Positions 14,080 to 21,396 of a DNA stretch of 23,303 nucleotides are shown piece after piece. The DNA comes from a virus: IMG/VR virus record IMGVR_UViG_3300013126_005785, positions 1-23,303 of that record; one strand, 5' to 3'. A program made the position numbers and the translations under genes. The notes under the pieces were generated by a model. That model had not been told where the DNA came from, did no database searches, and was given only the letters and a program-made list of their open reading frames with translations. How positions within the stretch are numbered: the stretch's first letter is position 1; each line of letters opens with the position of its first letter.

Positions 14080-15372
14080 TTAAACTGAAACAAATCCCTT
14101 GACCGTGACTTCGCCGATCGCGCCAGCGAGCCGGAATTCAAATTCAATGTCTGGGAAAATTCGGTCTTGACGATCTTGCGGATCCACATCGGCAACCTTC
14201 TGCGAGGTGACGACGTAGCCGTCCTCCCGCGAAATTCCTCCAACGCGAATTCCTTCTTCGATTTTGGCTCTGACGATCGCCTCAAGAGAGGTCACGCCGC
14301 CGTCGGTGTAAGGCACCTTTTCCACGGCAACGAGAAGGCCGTAGATGCCTTCTTGAACGCGCGCGGTGAACCAGTCGAGAAAGCGAGTGACGTCGATCCA
14401 CTGGCCACCAACCATTTTTCCTTTTTGAACGATCCCCACGCCCCCCACGGTTGTGTAGTGATTGACGTTCTTGGAATCGAGATTGGCTTGCTCAGTTGCC
14501 GAAAGCTTGTCGGCCGTGATTCCCGAAAGATTGGCAAAGCGCCACTGCTCGGAGCCGGGATCGGTCGGAAGTTTCCGGCCGGACCATGCCGCATCGGGGC
14601 CGCTTTCTTCATCTCCGCTCCAAAGTAGAGCGGTTCGTTTGTAGGATTTTCCTTTGAGCGCGCTGCCCAGATCGGTAATGCTCGAGGTTTTGATCGAAGA
14701 TTCTTCAGTCGCCGCGATGAAAATCTTCCGCACCGCCTCGATGAAGGAAGCCGCCTGAAGAACATCGAATTCCTCACGCGAGGTAAGAATCAAGCAGTAC
14801 CAGTCGTCGTTTACTTGCTGAATTGCCTGAATATCTTCGATCACGCCGTGATTCGAGGTCGTGTGCACGATGGTCAGATTTACAGTCGCCGATATCTGAT
14901 TGGCTTCGCCCGCATTATCTGCGGTGAGTATGAGGGTGGTCGTTCCTGACGCAGTCATCTTGCAGTCGGTATCCGCATTGATGAGAGCGAGAAGGCCCGC
15001 GACGATTTCTCCTGCGGTGGCATCCGCATCGGAGGTGAACTCGTAGTCCACGCCATTGATGGTGACTCGATAAAGCGCAGTATTTTGGGCCGTGGGAGTC
15101 AGTGTTTCTACTTGAGCAACCTGGGCTCCGCGCTTTCCAATCATGATCTGCTTGGGCTTTTTTTCTTGCGAGAAAAGGCGCTGCGCCCAGATGTATTCCT
15201 CGTCCGTGGTTTCAAAGTCTTCCGCCACGCCTGGGAGATTGGTGTACGTTCGAATGATGTCGGGGCCGAAATCAGCATTCGGGCCAAGCACCAGTGGGGT
15301 TCCAAAACCCGCGCGGGTGACGGATTTGCTGCCCAAGGTGATCTCGACGTTTACAATTTGATCTAAGCTCAT
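14080..15372 (-). CDS. Contractile tail sheath protein (DUF3383 family)
   Basis: A 430-aa sheath subunit, which makes this a contractile-tailed phage. The N-terminus (IVNVEITLGSKSVTRAGFGT, PLVLGPN), the FETTDEEYIWAQRLFSQEKK segment at about 53-72, PKQIMIGKRG, and the C-terminal half (YTTVGGVGIVQKGKMVGGQW, WIDVTRFLDWFTARVQEGIY, LVAVEKVPYTDGGVTSLEA) follow the DUF3383 pattern. Residues about 85-170 (VTINGVDYEFTSDADATAGE, ILTADNAGEANQIS) form an inserted beta domain, common in this family and probably surface exposed. AAGGAGGAAACT precedes the ATG. It is followed at once by the tube gene. Confidence 0.93.
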   Translation of the reverse strand: MSLDQIVNVEITLGSKSVTRAGFGTPLVLGPNADFGPDIIRTYTNLPGVAEDFETTDEEYIWAQRLFSQEKKPKQIMIGKRGAQVAQVETLTPTAQNTALYRVTINGVDYEFTSDADATAGEIVAGLLALINADTDCKMTASGTTTLILTADNAGEANQISATVNLTIVHTTSNHGVIEDIQAIQQVNDDWYCLILTSREEFDVLQAASFIEAVRKIFIAATEESSIKTSSITDLGSALKGKSYKRTALLWSGDEESGPDAAWSGRKLPTDPGSEQWRFANLSGITADKLSATEQANLDSKNVNHYTTVGGVGIVQKGKMVGGQWIDVTRFLDWFTARVQEGIYGLLVAVEKVPYTDGGVTSLEAIVRAKIEEGIRVGGISREDGYVVTSQKVADVDPQDRQDRIFPDIEFEFRLAGAIGEVTVKGFVSV

Positions 15373-15391
15373 AGTTTCCTCCTTGCGAGCG

Positions 15392-15910
15392 TCAGCCGAT
15401 CTCCGTCTGCTCTTCGCTCATCGTGTTCAAAATTCCTGTCTGTTCGATAAATCCAACGTCATCCGTGGCCGCCATTACGCAGCCGAAATCGATGTCGAAC
15501 TGGATTCTGTTTTCGAAGCTGGTTTCAAGTGGCACGCTCACGTTCTGAGGTGCCGTGCTCGTGAGAAGCGCAATCTTGCTCGCGGCCAGGCTTTCAAGAG
15601 ATGAAGGCTTGGACATCGCATTCGTAATCAGGGAGGCGATGGCTTCAGCTTCTTTTCCAAAAATATTCACTGAAACACTGAAGGCTCTTTGCCCTTCAAT
15701 GGAGTAAACCCCCGGCGAGGTTTGCCTCATATCGTCGTCGCCGTAGATGCGCGGCCCTGCGATAACTTTCAGCCCGATATATGGAAGCTTCGGGCGCGGC
15801 GCTCCTTGCTCCATCCAGACCACGCGGTCAGCGGGAACGGTCGGAGTTACTTGGGATGCCATCCAACCATGAACAGCAAGCTTGAATGCGGCAAAAGTAA
15901 TGGCGCTCAC
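15392..15910 (-). CDS. Tail terminator protein (phage neck terminator gp12-like)
   Basis: A 172-aa protein with the neck-terminator pattern: AAFKLAVHGWMASQV at the N-terminus, VVWMEQGAPRPKLPYIGLKV at about 30-49, GPRIYGDDD, and a second half with SVSVNIFGKEAEAIASLIT and IQFDIDFGC. It would cap the tail at the head end. The start is GTG at 15910 with a GTGA overlap to the head-closure gene. It lies directly before the sheath gene. Assignment rests on these motifs and position. Confidence 0.8.
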   Translation of the reverse strand: MSAITFAAFKLAVHGWMASQVTPTVPADRVVWMEQGAPRPKLPYIGLKVIAGPRIYGDDDMRQTSPGVYSIEGQRAFSVSVNIFGKEAEAIASLITNAMSKPSSLESLAASKIALLTSTAPQNVSVPLETSFENRIQFDIDFGCVMAATDDVGFIEQTGILNTMSEEQTEIG

Positions 15911-16290
15911 GGTTGTTCCTCCTCTTCTTCAGGAGGCTCGGGCTGTTCATTCATTCGCAGAAGGATCGATTTGAAATATGGAAGATCAACATCTCGCCAA
16001 CGCTCGCACGAGCGCACGAGAAAACTTTCATCGTTGATTTCCACGATATCTGCTTGGCGAAGCCCATCTTCCGTTGCAGGAAAGAGCTCAACTTCACTGT
16101 AGAATTTGAACGCTTCGCGGTTTCTCTCATTCTCTGGCAAAAGCGCGGATTCTCGAGGCGTAAGTGGCTGCAAGGATCCTGTGACTTGAAGAGCTGTGGT
16201 TGAGCCCTTTTGGTATTCGCCGTTGACATAGGTGCCATCCGCAGATGGCCGTTTCACGTCGTAAGTGCCGGTGGCAAACGATTCAATCAT
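15907..16290 (-). CDS. Head-closure / head-tail joining protein
   Basis: A 127-aa protein of the type found between connector and tail terminator. Key pattern: TTALQVTGSLQPLTPRESAL then LPENERNREAFKFYSE, close to the Q-P-L..RE...LPEG.R motif of these small beta-barrel neck proteins. IVEINDESFLVRSCERW forms the last strands. The C-terminus is an acidic proline-rich tail (PEPPEEEEEQP). Overlaps with both neighbours are 4 bases. Expected to close the portal-connector channel after packaging; this is inferred from family and synteny. Confidence 0.72.
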   Translation of the reverse strand: MIESFATGTYDVKRPSADGTYVNGEYQKGSTTALQVTGSLQPLTPRESALLPENERNREAFKFYSEVELFPATEDGLRQADIVEINDESFLVRSCERWRDVDLPYFKSILLRMNEQPEPPEEEEEQP

Positions 16291-16799
16291 TCGCTACCAC
16301 CTTCCATAATCACTTGATGCCGAATGGAATTGAGCATTTGGCCTGTATTGACCAGAGGCACTTCACCTGTTTTCCCATCGCGGGTTTTGGCTTTGATGGT
16401 GGATTCTTTGAGAGGCGGAGGGACATGCTCTTTGACGATCCGGTTCTTGATCAGAGCGACCACAAACAGACCGAGCCTTCCGAGTGCTTCCTTCACGTCT
16501 ATTTTTTGAAGCAAAACGGACTTGTTCTGGTGATCGATAAAGCCCTGAACTTCGATGCTGTGGGCCTCGATCGTTCCGCGAATGAAACTGCGCTCCGGGA
16601 TATTGTGATCGGGAGCGCCGTATTCGTGGATTGCTGCTACTCCGGCAACAGTGAGTGCCGAATCTTTATGCTCGGCACCTCCGCTATCACCAATGAAGCC
16701 GACTTTGACGTAGGGCTTAGTCGCAGCTTTCTTGAGCTCTGCTGCGATCTTTTTCCACCCTCTGTCTTTGTCGATTACCTTGAACTTTGCCATCGTCAC
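16287..16799 (-). CDS. Neck / tail-completion protein (HK97 gp10 / Mu gpG-like)
   Basis: A 170-aa protein. The AAIHEYGAPDHNIPERSFIR segment at about 55-74 is a hallmark of the gp10/virion-morphogenesis family, as is the C-terminal PPPLKESTIKAKTRDGKTGE followed by PLVNTGQMLNSIRHQV. The N-terminus is basic and helical (KDRGWKKIAAELKKAATK). The start is either the GTG at 16799, which gives a GTGA overlap with the upstream stop, or the ATG six bases later; I cannot decide. It sits among four small neck genes and probably acts in joining tail to head. Confidence 0.78.
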   Translation of the reverse strand: MTMAKFKVIDKDRGWKKIAAELKKAATKPYVKVGFIGDSGGAEHKDSALTVAGVAAIHEYGAPDHNIPERSFIRGTIEAHSIEVQGFIDHQNKSVLLQKIDVKEALGRLGLFVVALIKNRIVKEHVPPPLKESTIKAKTRDGKTGEVPLVNTGQMLNSIRHQVIMEGGSE

Positions 16800-17170
16800 G
16801 TCACCATCGGGGTTACGAGGACTTGACGACGAAGCCGCAAATACTCCATGCCATAAGAGGTTGTTGCCAAAAGCGAATCCTCGGCGGATCCACCTGAGAA
16901 ATTGGGAAGCGCATAGCTCCGCTGCAGCTCGCCGACCTTTTCAGAGGTGACTACACCTGCTTGCGACGTTCCTCCCTGAACCCCACCACCCACACCAGCT
17001 CGCTTGAGCAAATGTGCCGTGAGATAAGAAAGGCCCGTGCCGTAGCTTGAACCCCAAGCCTTTTGACTGACGGAAAGGCTGGCGATCTCAACGAAGTTTT
17101 CAATTCGTTGATCGGTCACGCTTCCGAACTCAGGAAAAAGTGCTTTGATATTCTCCGCAGTGGCTTCCAT
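16796..17170 (-). CDS. Head-tail connector, DUF4054 family
   Basis: A 124-aa connector subunit. The DUF4054 pattern is clear: IKALFPEFGSVTDQRIENFV, IASLSVSQKAWGSSYGTGLSY, LTAHLLKRAG (LaAHlL signature), a G/Q-rich linker, VVTSEKVGELQRSYALP and ATTSYGMEYLRLRRQ. These proteins form the ring below the portal. GGAGG lies 11 bases before the ATG and the start lies 6 bases past the stop of the unknown gene upstream. It opens the run of neck genes. Confidence 0.88.
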   Translation of the reverse strand: MEATAENIKALFPEFGSVTDQRIENFVEIASLSVSQKAWGSSYGTGLSYLTAHLLKRAGVGGGVQGGTSQAGVVTSEKVGELQRSYALPNFSGGSAEDSLLATTSYGMEYLRLRRQVLVTPMVT

Positions 17171-17176
17171 TTTGGA

Positions 17177-17653
17177 TTACGCCTCCTGCTGCTGCTCGGG
17201 GGTGCCCACCTTGTCCATTTTCAAAATCTGCTCTTCGATGGCGCGCTTAACCTTGAAACGAGTTTCGGTGGTCAGCCACGCTTGAAGAAGATCGACTTTG
17301 AAAGTTTCCGCAACGATGCCGAGAGCTTTTTTCTCGTTGAAACGAGTCAGCGGCTCAAGATCGCTCAAATCCTCCGTGGGCGCGTTGGGATTAATCCCTT
17401 CGCGGTTGTCTCCGAAAGCCTTAGCTTCCATCTTCTGACGCTCTTCTTCGGTCAGAGTGGTAACGGTGCTCTCGGGATTTTTTGGTTTCTCGTCTGCCTG
17501 GGGCAGCGTCAGCACGCCATTTTTGATGAAGTGCTGAATCTCGCTGTCCTTTTTGGCGATCTCCCAAAGCCGCGGATCAATATGGTTGGTCCCCGGAATC
17601 AGCTTGATGCCATACGCGAAATGAACATTCGGTCGGTTGTAAACTACGATCAT
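17177..17653 (-). CDS. Unrecognised 158-aa protein between capsid and connector
   Basis: I do not recognise a firm family. Residues 1-50 form an ordered, hydrophobic domain (VHFAYGIKLIPGTNHIDPRL, IQHFIKNGVLTL) that resembles the small N-terminal domain of some Mu-like neck proteins. Residues 50-95 are polar and acidic, likely disordered (LTEEERQKMEAKAFGDNREG). The last 55 residues are helical (ALGIVAETFKVDLLQAWLTT, VKRAIEEQILKMDKVG). The gene lies between major capsid and DUF4054 connector genes, where minor head or neck proteins are usual. A strong GAGGAGG site precedes the ATG but can pair with CTCCTC just upstream, which may tune translation. Confidence 0.7.
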   Translation of the reverse strand: MIVVYNRPNVHFAYGIKLIPGTNHIDPRLWEIAKKDSEIQHFIKNGVLTLPQADEKPKNPESTVTTLTEEERQKMEAKAFGDNREGINPNAPTEDLSDLEPLTRFNEKKALGIVAETFKVDLLQAWLTTETRFKVKRAIEEQILKMDKVGTPEQQQEA

Positions 17654-17658
17654 TTTTC

Positions 17659-17685
17659 CTCCTCAAAGTTTTCAAAACGGAGGAG
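17659..17685 (-). promoter_or_regulatory. Hairpin that can sequester the ribosome site of the 158-aa gene
   Basis: On the minus strand CTCCTC (17680-17685) is complementary to GAGGAG (17659-17664), which is the ribosome site of the gene starting at 17653. The 15-base loop itself contains GTTT/AAAC complementarity. Folding would hide the ribosome site. Confidence 0.45.
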
Positions 17686-17725
17686 TGCCGACCTCAATAA
17701 TTCGAGTTCCGCGTCTCGCTCCTTT

Positions 17726-17752
17726 TCAGTCCGAAGAAAACCTACGGACTGA
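17726..17752 (-). other. 8-bp hairpin just after the major capsid gene
   Basis: TCAGTCCG and CGGACTGA form a perfect 8-bp stem with an 11-base loop, starting 7 bases after the capsid stop codon. On the minus strand it is followed by AAAAGGAG rather than a U-run, so it is not a canonical terminator. It may protect the 3' end of capsid mRNA or mark a processing site. Confidence 0.5.
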
Positions 17753-17759
17753 GTTTGGT

Positions 17760-18695
17760 TTAGATTCCGTCGCCGTAAGCCACGCTCATCGGGTAGTAGA
17801 TGATGACGCCACCGAAGGATTCGATGCAGTCGATGATGAATTCGAGATTTCTCTTTTCAACATCGAGCTGTTCAAAGTCCGACGGTACTTCAAGCGTGAG
17901 CGCATCGGGATCACGGCGATAAGCCATCATCCGATCAGAAGGCCCAGCTCCAGCTCCGGTGAGCTCGTTCACCCAATCCACGTTCTTGATGAACGGATTG
18001 TTCATCAGGAAGTATTTGAGGATCGTGGTGTCGGAGTTATCGGAGCGCGGAGTGCTTGCAATGTAGGTGTACTTGTCCACCGGCAAGAGCAAGGTGTCCG
18101 GCACTTCCACACCTTTCGTGTTCGAGACGATGGTGTTTGCCACCAAGTTCAGGTCACGAATGATTTGTGCGGGAGTTTTCGTCGACCAAAGCTTCGAGGA
18201 ACCCGTACCGTCAGCCGGAATCGTGACCGAACTGATGTTGGGGTTGCTCAGGAAACCAGGCAGGCCCGTTCCGGCATCACCCGCAAAGGCGTACTTGTTC
18301 TCGGCCTGCGCGATGGCGCGCCTTGCGGCGTTAGCTCTGCGCTGGTCGATCTTTTTGTTCGCCATTTTCGAGGAACGGATCTCTTTGATCGTGTAGCCGT
18401 AGGCAGCCCCCAGCTCCTTGACCGAAGAGGTGAACTTCTTACCTTTGATGTCCACACGGGGAAGATCGTCCGCATAGTTTGCGATGATCTTTGCCATCCC
18501 AGCTTGGTCATACTGGTAATAAGTGATCTCGGTAGCACCGGGATCGGCCTCGGGATTCAGAGGAAAAAGCCTTCTGGCCTTTAGCTCTGCGTACTTAACA
18601 TCGAACGTCCTTGATTTAATGAACTCCAGTTCACGTTGGAAGAAGGCGCTTTCGTCTGCATCCAAGTGAGGGAGCTGTTCAAAACTTTTGTTCAT
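17760..18695 (-). CDS. Major capsid protein (DUF2184 family)
   Basis: A 311-aa HK97-fold capsid subunit of the DUF2184 type. Characteristic parts are FFQRELEFIKSRTFDVKYAE and LKARRLFPLNPEADPGATEI near the N-terminus, ITYYQYDQAGMAKIIANYAD, YGYTIKEIRSSKMANKKIDQ with RRANAARRAIAQAENKYAFAG, then GLPGFLSNPNIS, and the C-terminal ECIESFGG-like segment read here as DCIESFGGVIIYYPMSVAY. There is no long N-terminal delta domain, so a separate scaffold is expected, consistent with the DUF2213 gene two positions upstream. AAAGGAAGGATGAGCC precedes the ATG. A hairpin follows the stop. Confidence 0.92.
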   Translation of the reverse strand: MNKSFEQLPHLDADESAFFQRELEFIKSRTFDVKYAELKARRLFPLNPEADPGATEITYYQYDQAGMAKIIANYADDLPRVDIKGKKFTSSVKELGAAYGYTIKEIRSSKMANKKIDQRRANAARRAIAQAENKYAFAGDAGTGLPGFLSNPNISSVTIPADGTGSSKLWSTKTPAQIIRDLNLVANTIVSNTKGVEVPDTLLLPVDKYTYIASTPRSDNSDTTILKYFLMNNPFIKNVDWVNELTGAGAGPSDRMMAYRRDPDALTLEVPSDFEQLDVEKRNLEFIIDCIESFGGVIIYYPMSVAYGDGI

Positions 18696-18714
18696 GGCTC
18701 ATCCTTCCTTTCGT

Positions 18715-19203
18715 TTAAAAATCCGCTTCTAAAAGCGCGAAATTGTTTGCCAGTGCTGTCGTGAGGTATCGAGCTCCCGCTACAACCGCAGTTGCATCGG
18801 AAACCAACGCACCGCTAAAGCTTCCAGGCCCATTCCCCCCAGCCGCATAGCGAACGTAGACATCCGAATCGGGTGTCACGTTGCCTTCGACCTTCACCCA
18901 AGCGCGTCCCTTGGAAAGAACGGGAACTACGGATTTCGTGGGGTACTGCGGGTTTGCGACCGAAGGGTCTTGAGGAAGTGCTTGGGTTGAAATGGACAGC
19001 CCAAGAACCTTCTTCTTGTTCGTAACGTCGGTTTCGGCTGCCGGAAGCTTGCCGGTCAGGTCTGCGGTGTCTCTGACGACTAGCTTTCCGAACGGCATCG
19101 CTGCCGCACAAGGAATGCTTTTTTTGTCGGTGAAACCGCTATCAGCCAGTTGGCCCTCGAAGGCGACTGGCGACATGTCTTGCGAATAACTGGTTTGGCT
19201 CAT
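18715..19203 (-). CDS. Head decoration / structural cement protein
   Basis: A 162-aa capsid-binding protein of the Gp24-like cement group. The pattern includes MSPVAFEGQLADSG, GKLVVRDTADLTGKLPAAE, VVPVLSKGRAWVKVEGNVTP, DSDVYVRYAAGGNGPGSFSG and the C-terminal ARYLTTALANNFALLEAD. This last section (V.VRYAAGG..PG.F) is common in proteins encoded just before DUF2184 capsids. It would stabilise the expanded shell. It starts 12 bases after the DUF2213 gene with AAAGGAG before the ATG, and ends 19 bases before the capsid gene start. Confidence 0.82.
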   Translation of the reverse strand: MSQTSYSQDMSPVAFEGQLADSGFTDKKSIPCAAAMPFGKLVVRDTADLTGKLPAAETDVTNKKKVLGLSISTQALPQDPSVANPQYPTKSVVPVLSKGRAWVKVEGNVTPDSDVYVRYAAGGNGPGSFSGALVSDATAVVAGARYLTTALANNFALLEADF

Positions 19204-19215
19204 GATTTTTCTCCT

Positions 19216-19824
19216 TTACGCTTTCGTGGCCGATAGAGGTTTCTGCCATTCTTTTTCATCCGACTCGCGCGACTTCTTCCGCGCGGCGTTTGGGTTAGGC
19301 TGGGCCTCATCTTTTCTGATGTCGTGAACGGTGACTGCTTTTCCGAAGTTGGTATTGAAGTCGGCGCGCGCGCGCACTTTTTCGGCTACCGAATCAAAGC
19401 GCGTGTCGATGTAAACATCCGACTTGCCTTCGAGCTGCGCAGTGGGACTATCCACCATGATCACAGCCCGCTTGATTTCCGTGTCATTCATGGAATCAAG
19501 CTTTTCCACTTGATCCTTTGGAAGAATATGAGTGGCGACCTTCTCAAGACCCATGCGGGACTTTGCGAGCTCGCGGATTTTCTTTTCATCCGGCGTTGAA
19601 TCCACACGTTTTTTCAATTCTTCGTTGGCGACATCAAGCTTGGCCTGAGTTGCCTCATGAGTTTTCGTCAGATCATCTTTCTCTTTTTGAAGATTGGTGA
19701 CCTGCTCCTTTGTTTTCGTGAACTCATCCATAGTTTCCTTGGACTTGTTCATCTCCGTAGAAATGGCTGTTTTCAGTTCGGGACTGACCTGAAACTCCTT
19801 TCCATTAATCGTGATGTTTTCCAC
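19216..19824 (-). CDS. Possible nested scaffold from internal GTG start
   Basis: An in-frame GTG at codon 203 of the DUF2213 gene is preceded by AGGAGG at 8-base spacing (19833-19838). It would yield a 202-aa protein beginning ENITINGKEF and containing the long coiled coil at about 230-285 of the parent. That resembles the lambda C/Nu3 arrangement, where a protease gene contains a separately started scaffold. The same bases encode a run of glutamates, so the ribosome site could be chance. Inference only. Confidence 0.45.
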   Translation of the reverse strand: MENITINGKEFQVSPELKTAISTEMNKSKETMDEFTKTKEQVTNLQKEKDDLTKTHEATQAKLDVANEELKKRVDSTPDEKKIRELAKSRMGLEKVATHILPKDQVEKLDSMNDTEIKRAVIMVDSPTAQLEGKSDVYIDTRFDSVAEKVRARADFNTNFGKAVTVHDIRKDEAQPNPNAARKKSRESDEKEWQKPLSATKA

Positions 19825-20430
19825 TTTTAGTTCCTCCTCTGGTTCCTTGTTAATGATTGGTTCTTCTTCGACTTCTTCCGCGTCGAGCTTCATGACGGCA
19901 TCCGCAGCATCGAGACGAATTCTCACGTCACGACCCGCACGGCCTTTTTCGACAATGGCGATGTGGTTGTAGCGAATGTTCTTTTGAACGAAGTCGTAGG
20001 CTTGACCTTCAAACTCTCCTGGCTCGGCTACTGAATCGGCGTAATAACCGCACGAAACTTCACGCAGGCCGGACTTTTCGACGGCGTTAATCGCACCTTC
20101 GTCAGCTACGACGAGCGGAATTGAAATTTTATCTCCGTCTTGGCGCGGCTGTTCGACTGCGTATCCAACCTGATATTGTTTTACATTTTTTGGAGTGAGC
20201 ATCGCAGGTGGATGCTTAAGAGTGACGGGAGATCCAGCGAGAGAGTCCATCGATTCTTTGCTGAATACTTCGGTGGCAGGACGAAACTCCCGAATGGTTT
20301 TTCCGTTTCCTGTTTTGTAAGTGAACACGCCAGCGCGTGTGACGTAGGCGGGAACGCGCAGAAATCCTTGCGGAGTTCTTTCTGCCGTTTCAAAATTTCC
20401 GCGATCAAATCGTAGAACTTGTTTGCTCAT
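19216..20430 (-). CDS. DUF2213 head maturation protease-scaffold protein
   Basis: A 404-aa protein. Residues 1-175 match DUF2213: QGFLRVPAYVTRAGVFTYKT, REFRPATEVFSKESMDSLAG, SPVTLKHPPAMLTPKN, LREVSCGYYADSVAEPGEF and VQKNIRYNHIAIVEKGRAG. This family sits at the protease position of many phages; S126 in REVSCGY and H156 in RYNHIA are candidate catalytic residues. Residues 185-200 are acidic, and about 225-290 form a coiled coil rich in K/E/T (TKEQVTNLQKEKDDLTKTHE), typical of a scaffold. The basic C-terminus (ARKKSRESDEKEWQ) may contact the capsid protein. It follows a 75-base gap holding a strong copy of the recurring element; ribosome site is GAGG. Confidence 0.85.
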   Translation of the reverse strand: MSKQVLRFDRGNFETAERTPQGFLRVPAYVTRAGVFTYKTGNGKTIREFRPATEVFSKESMDSLAGSPVTLKHPPAMLTPKNVKQYQVGYAVEQPRQDGDKISIPLVVADEGAINAVEKSGLREVSCGYYADSVAEPGEFEGQAYDFVQKNIRYNHIAIVEKGRAGRDVRIRLDAADAVMKLDAEEVEEEPIINKEPEEELKVENITINGKEFQVSPELKTAISTEMNKSKETMDEFTKTKEQVTNLQKEKDDLTKTHEATQAKLDVANEELKKRVDSTPDEKKIRELAKSRMGLEKVATHILPKDQVEKLDSMNDTEIKRAVIMVDSPTAQLEGKSDVYIDTRFDSVAEKVRARADFNTNFGKAVTVHDIRKDEAQPNPNAARKKSRESDEKEWQKPLSATKA

Positions 20431-20470
20431 CTTGCCTCGATGAAAATAGTTTTCACCGTAGTGACGAGAT

Positions 20471-20494
20471 TTTCACCGCTTCGTTTTAGACATG
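20471..20494 (-). promoter_or_regulatory. Recurring upstream element (before DUF2213 gene)
   Basis: Reading the minus strand the site runs CATGTC then TAAAACGAAGCGGTGAAA. It matches the copy before the portal at 20 of 24 positions and that before the glycosyltransferase at 19 of 24. A second CGGTGAAAA follows 20 bases after the first. It lies in a 75-base gap, 41 bases before the ATG at 20430. Candidate late promoter or activator site. Confidence 0.5.
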
Positions 20495-20505
20495 TTGAGA
20501 GTTCG

Positions 20506-21396
20506 TCAGTCGAGAAGGTCTTCGATCACGGGCTCCGCATAGCAACGGCACTGAATTGCCATTCCGGGATTTATGGTTTCTCCGTCAACCGCTGGAGGAT
20601 CTGCCCAAGAAAACACTTCGCCTTCGAGAGCGCGGTGACTTTCTCGTTCGCGTTGATCACCAACTCCGCGCCAGCGGTAGCGCGTGAGGCCCATTTCGAT
20701 TTGGGTCATCTCGGTGAGCTGGCCGTTTAGTTTTCCAACTTGATCGCGGGCGATCAGATCTGCATTCGATTTCATCGAAGCAAACCGATCATCGATGATG
20801 CTTTCGATTTCTTCGACACGCTTTCCCTGCGTGATCGCGCTCAAAACATTCGACTGAAGCGACGCAAAATGCCGATCCGCCATCGTCTTGATGAGCTGGA
20901 CATTTTCTTTCACCTTTACCGAAAGCATTGCGCGCGTAGCGTTTGAATTGAAACCGATCGTGAGATCGAGGCCGTGTTTTCCATACTGATCAAAAAGTCT
21001 TCGCGCATTCGCGCGTGTAACCTGATCAACAGAGGTGCCCATATTGTCTGCAATAAATTGAAGATCGGCGTCGGTGAATTCACGCCCGAGGCTCTCGCGG
21101 ATTCTAGCAATGATCGAAGCCAAGTCGTCAACGGCATCATCCGTTCTTGCTCGCTTAGGGAGCGCCGACTTCATCTCAAAAACAATCCTGGAGAGCGCTG
21201 GATAAAGGAGCTGCTTTGTCAGTTCGTGAGCACGCCGAACATAGCGCAAAATATCTTTCGTGTATTGGCGTTCAGCCGTGTGCGGGAATACGGGCTTGAG
21301 AGGTTTCGGAAGCCTTTTGATTCGGTGTGGTTTAGCAAGCTTTCGCGCGCGGATTAGGCTCGTGGGGCTTGCGTCGAAGCGTGCTACGCGACTCAC
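20506..21396 (-). CDS. Head morphogenesis protein (Mu F / SPP1 gp7-like)
   Basis: A 296-aa minor head protein. The C-terminal part carries the family signature: ARDQVGKLNGQLTEMTQIEM, TRYRWRGVGDQRERESHRAL, EGEVFSWADPP and PGMAIQCRCYAEPVIEDLL, where the paired cysteines C284 and C286 and the H are conserved. The N-terminus is basic (RARKLAKPHRIKRLPKPLKP) and the middle is helical with many charged residues. The start is GTG at 21396, overlapping the portal stop by 4 bases (GTGA). It follows the portal gene, the standard place, and is thought to be packaged in few copies and ejected or used in portal assembly. Confidence 0.9.
   Translation of the reverse strand: MSRVARFDASPTSLIRARKLAKPHRIKRLPKPLKPVFPHTAERQYTKDILRYVRRAHELTKQLLYPALSRIVFEMKSALPKRARTDDAVDDLASIIARIRESLGREFTDADLQFIADNMGTSVDQVTRANARRLFDQYGKHGLDLTIGFNSNATRAMLSVKVKENVQLIKTMADRHFASLQSNVLSAITQGKRVEEIESIIDDRFASMKSNADLIARDQVGKLNGQLTEMTQIEMGLTRYRWRGVGDQRERESHRALEGEVFSWADPPAVDGETINPGMAIQCRCYAEPVIEDLLD

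Noticed and set aside
17668-17680. GTTTTGAAAAC as a fifth copy of the recurring element
   Set aside because: Only about ten of the first twelve bases resemble one copy and the CGGTGAA half is missing; the ribosome-site hairpin explains the sequence better.
17726-17752. Rho-independent terminator after the capsid gene
   Set aside because: The stem is good but no U-run follows on the transcribed strand, and the neck genes downstream have no evident new promoter.
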